From NCBI GenBank assembly GCA_964486655.1, contig CAZAON010000258.1:1-9137 (forward strand): a stretch of DNA of 9,137 bases. The letters are read 5' to 3'. The translations under genes were made by a program, and so were the position numbers. Below the pieces are notes generated by a model. The model was not told the origin of the DNA. It worked only from the letters and a program-made list of their open reading frames with translations, and made no database searches. This stretch comes from JADKIH01 sp964486655. Its GTDB lineage: Bacteria; Bacteroidota; Bacteroidia; AKYH767-A; 2013-40CM-41-45. Positions 5,842 through 9,137 of the stretch are shown here, in pieces; position 1 is the first letter of the stretch, and each line of letters begins with the position of its first letter.

Positions 5842-6398
5842 ACTGGCACGATATACTCACAGTTTCCACCATCCTTTTTGCAGTTATTGACGTAGTAGGT
5901 TCACTCCCCGCATTGTTACAGATTAAGACAAAGGTGGGCGTGATTAAGGCAGAGCAGGCTACTCTGGTTTCACTCTTAATTATGATAGGTTTCCTCTTTT
6001 TGGGGGAGACCATTCTCAAGTTTTTAGGAGTTGACATCAGATCTTTCGCCATAGCCGGATCAATTGTTATTTTTTTCCTGGCAATGGAAATGATCCTGGG
6101 AATCAAACTCTATAAGGACGATATTCCCGAAACAGCATCAATTGTTCCCGTAGCTTTTCCCCTGATTGCCGGTACCGGAACCATGACAACATTGCTGTCC
6201 TTAAGGGCTGCATACGATACAATTACCATAATTATCGGGATTTTTCTTAATCTGATAGTCGTTTACCTCGTATTAAGGAACCTTTACCGTGTAGAACGTT
6301 TCCTTGGCGTAGCCGGAATAAGCATATTGCGAAAGGTTTTCGGTATAGTCCTGTTGGCCATCTCAGTTAAGCTGTTCCGCTCCAACATGGGTGTATAG
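5832..6398 (+). CDS. MarC family (UPF0056) integral membrane protein
   Basis: Inner-membrane protein of 188 residues with about six hydrophobic helices (8-28, 45-64, 72-92, 103-124, 128-148, 164-183). The family hallmarks are FAVIDVVGSLPALL (16-29) in helix 1, where related proteins have D-P-L-G-N-x-P, and VAFPLIAGTGTMTTLL (107-122), the counterpart of P-L-L-A-G-P-G in other MarC proteins. The middle motif AMEMILGIKLYKDD (84-97) is also typical. Substrate and role are not established for most members; the name comes from the E. coli mar locus but does not prove drug resistance. ATG 5832 or ATG 5838 could be the start, both within a heptamer repeat. It has a candidate promoter of its own, so it need not be cotranscribed with the atp genes. 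Confidence 0.9.
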   Translation: MTMNWHDILTVSTILFAVIDVVGSLPALLQIKTKVGVIKAEQATLVSLLIMIGFLFLGETILKFLGVDIRSFAIAGSIVIFFLAMEMILGIKLYKDDIPETASIVPVAFPLIAGTGTMTTLLSLRAAYDTITIIIGIFLNLIVVYLVLRNLYRVERFLGVAGISILRKVFGIVLLAISVKLFRSNMGV

Positions 6399-6444
6399 AC
6401 ATAAATTCATAGGGTGTGGGGTGTTTTTTATGAAAAAATTATTC

Positions 6445-6452
6445 TACATTTG
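6445..6452 (+). promoter_or_regulatory. Candidate -7 element for the secreted CUB/PKD gene
   Basis: TACATTTG matches TAnnTTTG exactly and would start transcription near 6458, about 20 nt before the ATG at 6479. The expected -33 region (about 6421-6427) holds GTGTTTT and not TTTG, so only half of the promoter is convincing. Confidence 0.4.
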
Positions 6453-6478
6453 GAATGGAATACTAATCCCTCACCTCG

Positions 6479-9137
6479 ATGAAAAAATTATTACTTCAAG
6501 TCTTATTTGCATTTGTATTAACTGTCACGTCTGCTCTAAATGCCGCAGCACAGGGTACTTACAACATGTGCTCAGCTCCACAAACAGTTACTGACTCTAC
6601 AGGAACCTTGTATGATTCAGGCGGATTAAACGGCGAATATTTAGTCGATGAAGACTGCTCTCTGTTAGTTGCACCGGGTTGTGCAACTTCAATTACGCTG
6701 ACTTTTCAACAATTTGCTACAGAGCAAAATTATGACTTCTTCCATGTTTACGATGGAACAACTACAGCAGCGCCTGAATTGTTAAATACATCAGGAAATG
6801 TTCTTCCCGGACCTATTACATGTACTTCAGGTTACATGTTAATTGTATGGCATTCCGATTTCATTATTGTTGATAGCGGATTTGCATGTACATGGACTTC
6901 TGTAATCGCTCCAAGTGTTGCTCCAAACGCTAACTTCATTGTTAACGATAACACTCCGCCGTTAAACGTTCCTGTTCAGTTTACAAATACAAGTACCGGC
7001 GGTACAACCGGATGGTACTGGCAGTTTGGTGATGGAGATACAGCTCACAGCGAAAATCCGACTCACGCATACTCAAATCCGGGAACATATACAGTTACTT
7101 TTATTCCATATCAGTGTAGTGAGACTGATACTATAACGATGTCAATCACTGTTCAGGCCGCTCCAAATATTACCGTGAATCCTGCTATCGGTTTTACTGA
7201 AACGGTAGCATGCGGTGATTCTGCAGTTAATACATTAACAATAGGAAATACCGGCGGCGGACAGTTGTTCTATTCAACCGATGGCTCTCTCGTCGGACAA
7301 ATTGAAGTTCTCGCGATGACTTATGGTACCAATCAATTCGTCGAATTCCCGAATACCATTGCGGCCATCAATCAGTATTTTACAAACTATAACCTGACCA
7401 TTACGGGCACAACTGTTCCGGGTACATTAAGCGGATTGTTAGTTGGTAAAAATGTACTTCTGATTCCGGAGCAATACACGAATGCTTCAAATACAATTTG
7501 GCCAAGTCTTGCTCCAGTTATACAATCATTCCTGAATAACGGCGGTTCTGTTGTATTCTGCGGATCAGCATCTTCTCTTGCAAATAACTTATTCGTAACG
7601 GGAATATTTACCGGCTCTTTCATTCAGGATGCATCGGGCTTTCAAGTTACTGTCAATGATCCGTTACACCCGCTTGCAGCCGGACTAGCATCTACAAGCT
7701 TTACAGCTCCAAGCTCTACTTTTTCAATGGACCTCACCAATTCCGATATTGTTCCGATTGTCAGTTATCAAAATGAAAACATAGTTGCTTACCGTTATTA
7801 TGGTTCAGGTAAAGCGATTTTTGTCGCATTCGACTTCTTCAATACAAATCCAAGTTCTTCACAAATTATTGCAAATGCAATTGAGTGGGGTGGCGAAAAT
7901 GCATTGCCGACATGGATTCATATTACTCCTGCTTCAGATACAGTAAATGCAGGTTCATCAATACCGTGTTCTATTACTTTTGTAGCAAGTAGCTTACCTG
8001 CAGGAACATATTATGCCAACGTAAGTGTTAACAGTAATGATCCGAATAATCCTCAGGTTGCTGTTCCTTGTACTCTTACAATTACAGGAGACCCAATCAT
8101 CAGTCTTTCTGACAACTGTTTCAATTTCGGACAGGTAATTCAGCACGTTGTTGTTCGTGATACATTACGTCTTTCAAATGTTGGTTGCGACACATTATTC
8201 ATCAACAGTCTCACAACTTACTTAACAAACAGTCCGTTTACATTCAACGCAAGTCTTCCTTATATTCTTCCGGGAGCCTTCGCCGACCTAATAATTACTT
8301 ATGCCGATGCGAACGTCGGTCCGGTAAATGATACCTTATACATAAATAATAGCGATACCAATATGTGGGTATGTCTGTCGGCTATATCTGTGCCGGCTCC
8401 GATCATAACTCCATCATCAAATTCTGTCTCTGTAAATATCAGAGCTTGTGGTGAAACCGCTACAGCAACTGTCGATATTTCAAATACAGGAGTTACCGGT
8501 GCCGGAGATCTTAACTACACACTTGGTAGTTTACCGTCCTGGGTAACCGCAAATCCAACTTCAGGATCAATTGTTCAGGGTGCTTCCAATACAATTACAC
8601 TTAATTTTAATAGCCAGACATTTGCTTCCGGACCACAGACAACTAATCTTACAATCTCTTCTAACGACCCGCAAACACCAAACAAGATTGTAAATATTAC
8701 TATGAATGTAGATTCAAACCCTTGTGTTTCTGTCGCAGTTTCAAGTAATACTTGCACTGGTTTCTCAACATTCACCACAACAACAATCAATACTCCTACC
8801 TCATACAGCTGGGACTTCGGTGACGGCGGCACTTCAAACCTCCAGAACCCTACACATTCATATCCATACAATGGAAATTTTGTTGCCACTGTAATTGCTT
8901 GTAATTCCCGCGGATGCGATACCGTTGTTACGAATGTTAATGCAATAATTACCGGCCCTCGCGCTACCAGCTGTTATCCTGCTACATTAAGCTATTGCTG
9001 TGGTATCGGTGTAACATTGCTGCAGATAACAGATGTCGGCGGATCAACATTCTACATCAATAAAGTTTCAAATGATGCTGTTGACGGTTACAAAGATTAT
9101 ACATGTACTGATACTGCGACATTGTTAACTACAATTC
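6479..9137 (+). CDS. Large secreted multidomain protein (CUB, PKD, Ig-like, amidotransferase-like), 3' end beyond window
   Basis: An unbroken frame of 886 codons continues past the window edge. Residues 1-25 are a signal peptide (MKKLLLQVLFAFVLTV, cut near NAAA-Q). Residues 31-142 are CUB-like, with spaced cysteines (31, 60, 68, 115, 137) and YDFFHVYDG. Residues 149-226 are a PKD domain (YWQFGDGD, GTYTVTF). Residues 228-268 plus 476-537 look like one Ig-like fold (LTIGNTGGG and LPTWIHITPASDTVNAG, NSNDPNNP). It is split by about 200 residues (275-470) resembling a class I glutamine amidotransferase or ThuA-type fold (NVLLIPEQY, FLNNGGSVVFCG, GSGKAIFVAFD). Two more Ig-like domains follow (541-637, 640-745), then a second PKD (749-822, SWDFGDGG) and the start of a GEVED-like domain (from 838, GYKDYT). 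It is probably a surface or extracellular protein; type IX secretion is plausible, but the C-terminus is not visible. Confidence 0.9.
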   Translation, partial: MKKLLLQVLFAFVLTVTSALNAAAQGTYNMCSAPQTVTDSTGTLYDSGGLNGEYLVDEDCSLLVAPGCATSITLTFQQFATEQNYDFFHVYDGTTTAAPELLNTSGNVLPGPITCTSGYMLIVWHSDFIIVDSGFACTWTSVIAPSVAPNANFIVNDNTPPLNVPVQFTNTSTGGTTGWYWQFGDGDTAHSENPTHAYSNPGTYTVTFIPYQCSETDTITMSITVQAAPNITVNPAIGFTETVACGDSAVNTLTIGNTGGGQLFYSTDGSLVGQIEVLAMTYGTNQFVEFPNTIAAINQYFTNYNLTITGTTVPGTLSGLLVGKNVLLIPEQYTNASNTIWPSLAPVIQSFLNNGGSVVFCGSASSLANNLFVTGIFTGSFIQDASGFQVTVNDPLHPLAAGLASTSFTAPSSTFSMDLTNSDIVPIVSYQNENIVAYRYYGSGKAIFVAFDFFNTNPSSSQIIANAIEWGGENALPTWIHITPASDTVNAGSSIPCSITFVASSLPAGTYYANVSVNSNDPNNPQVAVPCTLTITGDPIISLSDNCFNFGQVIQHVVVRDTLRLSNVGCDTLFINSLTTYLTNSPFTFNASLPYILPGAFADLIITYADANVGPVNDTLYINNSDTNMWVCLSAISVPAPIITPSSNSVSVNIRACGETATATVDISNTGVTGAGDLNYTLGSLPSWVTANPTSGSIVQGASNTITLNFNSQTFASGPQTTNLTISSNDPQTPNKIVNITMNVDSNPCVSVAVSSNTCTGFSTFTTTTINTPTSYSWDFGDGGTSNLQNPTHSYPYNGNFVATVIACNSRGCDTVVTNVNAIITGPRATSCYPATLSYCCGIGVTLLQITDVGGSTFYINKVSNDAVDGYKDYTCTDTATLLTTI

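Noticed and set aside
5832..6398. Assigning drug-resistance function from the MarC family name
   Set aside because: The family's role is not established, and nothing in the neighbourhood (no mar regulators) supports resistance.
6410..6430. Terminator after the MarC-family gene (GGGTGTGGGGTG followed by six T)
   Set aside because: There is a T-run but no complementary upstream stem, so it does not form a terminator hairpin.
6391..6594. A 67-codon plus-strand frame overlapping the start of the secreted protein gene
   Set aside because: It overlaps the 886-codon frame in a different phase, has cysteine-rich low-complexity sequence with no family features, and shares only the duplicated start-like bases with a real gene.
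7387..8889. Minus-strand frames opposite the secreted protein (7387-7623 and 8575-8889)
   Set aside because: The plus frame has clear PKD and Ig-like motifs through the same bases; the opposite frames show no recognisable features.

Overview
The window is a chromosomal segment from a member of the Bacteroidota. The class is not clear; a Sphingobacteriia/Chitinophagia-like or unclassified environmental lineage would fit. The evidence is a split F-type ATP synthase operon without atpD and atpC, an AtpB with a signal peptide and a long periplasmic N-terminus, A-rich start regions with no Shine-Dalgarno motif, a TAnnTTTG-type promoter, and a large secreted CUB/PKD/GEVED protein.

Layout. Bases 1-414 hold no intact gene: a low-complexity left end with a doubtful minus-strand coding remnant, then a heptamer repeat array, then a good promoter just before atpB. 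Bases 415-5664 are the operon atpB-atpE-atpF-atpH-atpA-atpG, all on the plus strand. It encodes subunits a, c, b, delta, alpha and gamma. Together these make the proton channel and rotor ring, the peripheral stalk, the non-catalytic head subunit and the central shaft. Catalytic beta and epsilon must be encoded elsewhere. Bases 5832-6398 encode a six-helix MarC-family membrane protein. From 6479 to the window end runs one unfinished reading frame of at least 886 residues. It encodes a secreted multidomain protein (signal peptide, CUB-like, PKD, Ig-like folds, a glutamine-amidotransferase-like insert, a second PKD, and the start of a GEVED-like domain).

No unknown defence or biosynthetic system is visible. 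The unusual material is between the genes. Four intergenic gaps carry short tandem repeats of about 7 nt, and each gap uses a different unit. In two gaps (atpA-atpG and atpG-MarC gene) the heptamers are arranged as long inverted repeats. The atpE-atpF gap instead holds a near-perfect 15-bp hairpin, placed where it could separate high c-subunit expression from the genes downstream. In the secreted protein, an amidotransferase-like fold appears to be inserted into an Ig-like domain.
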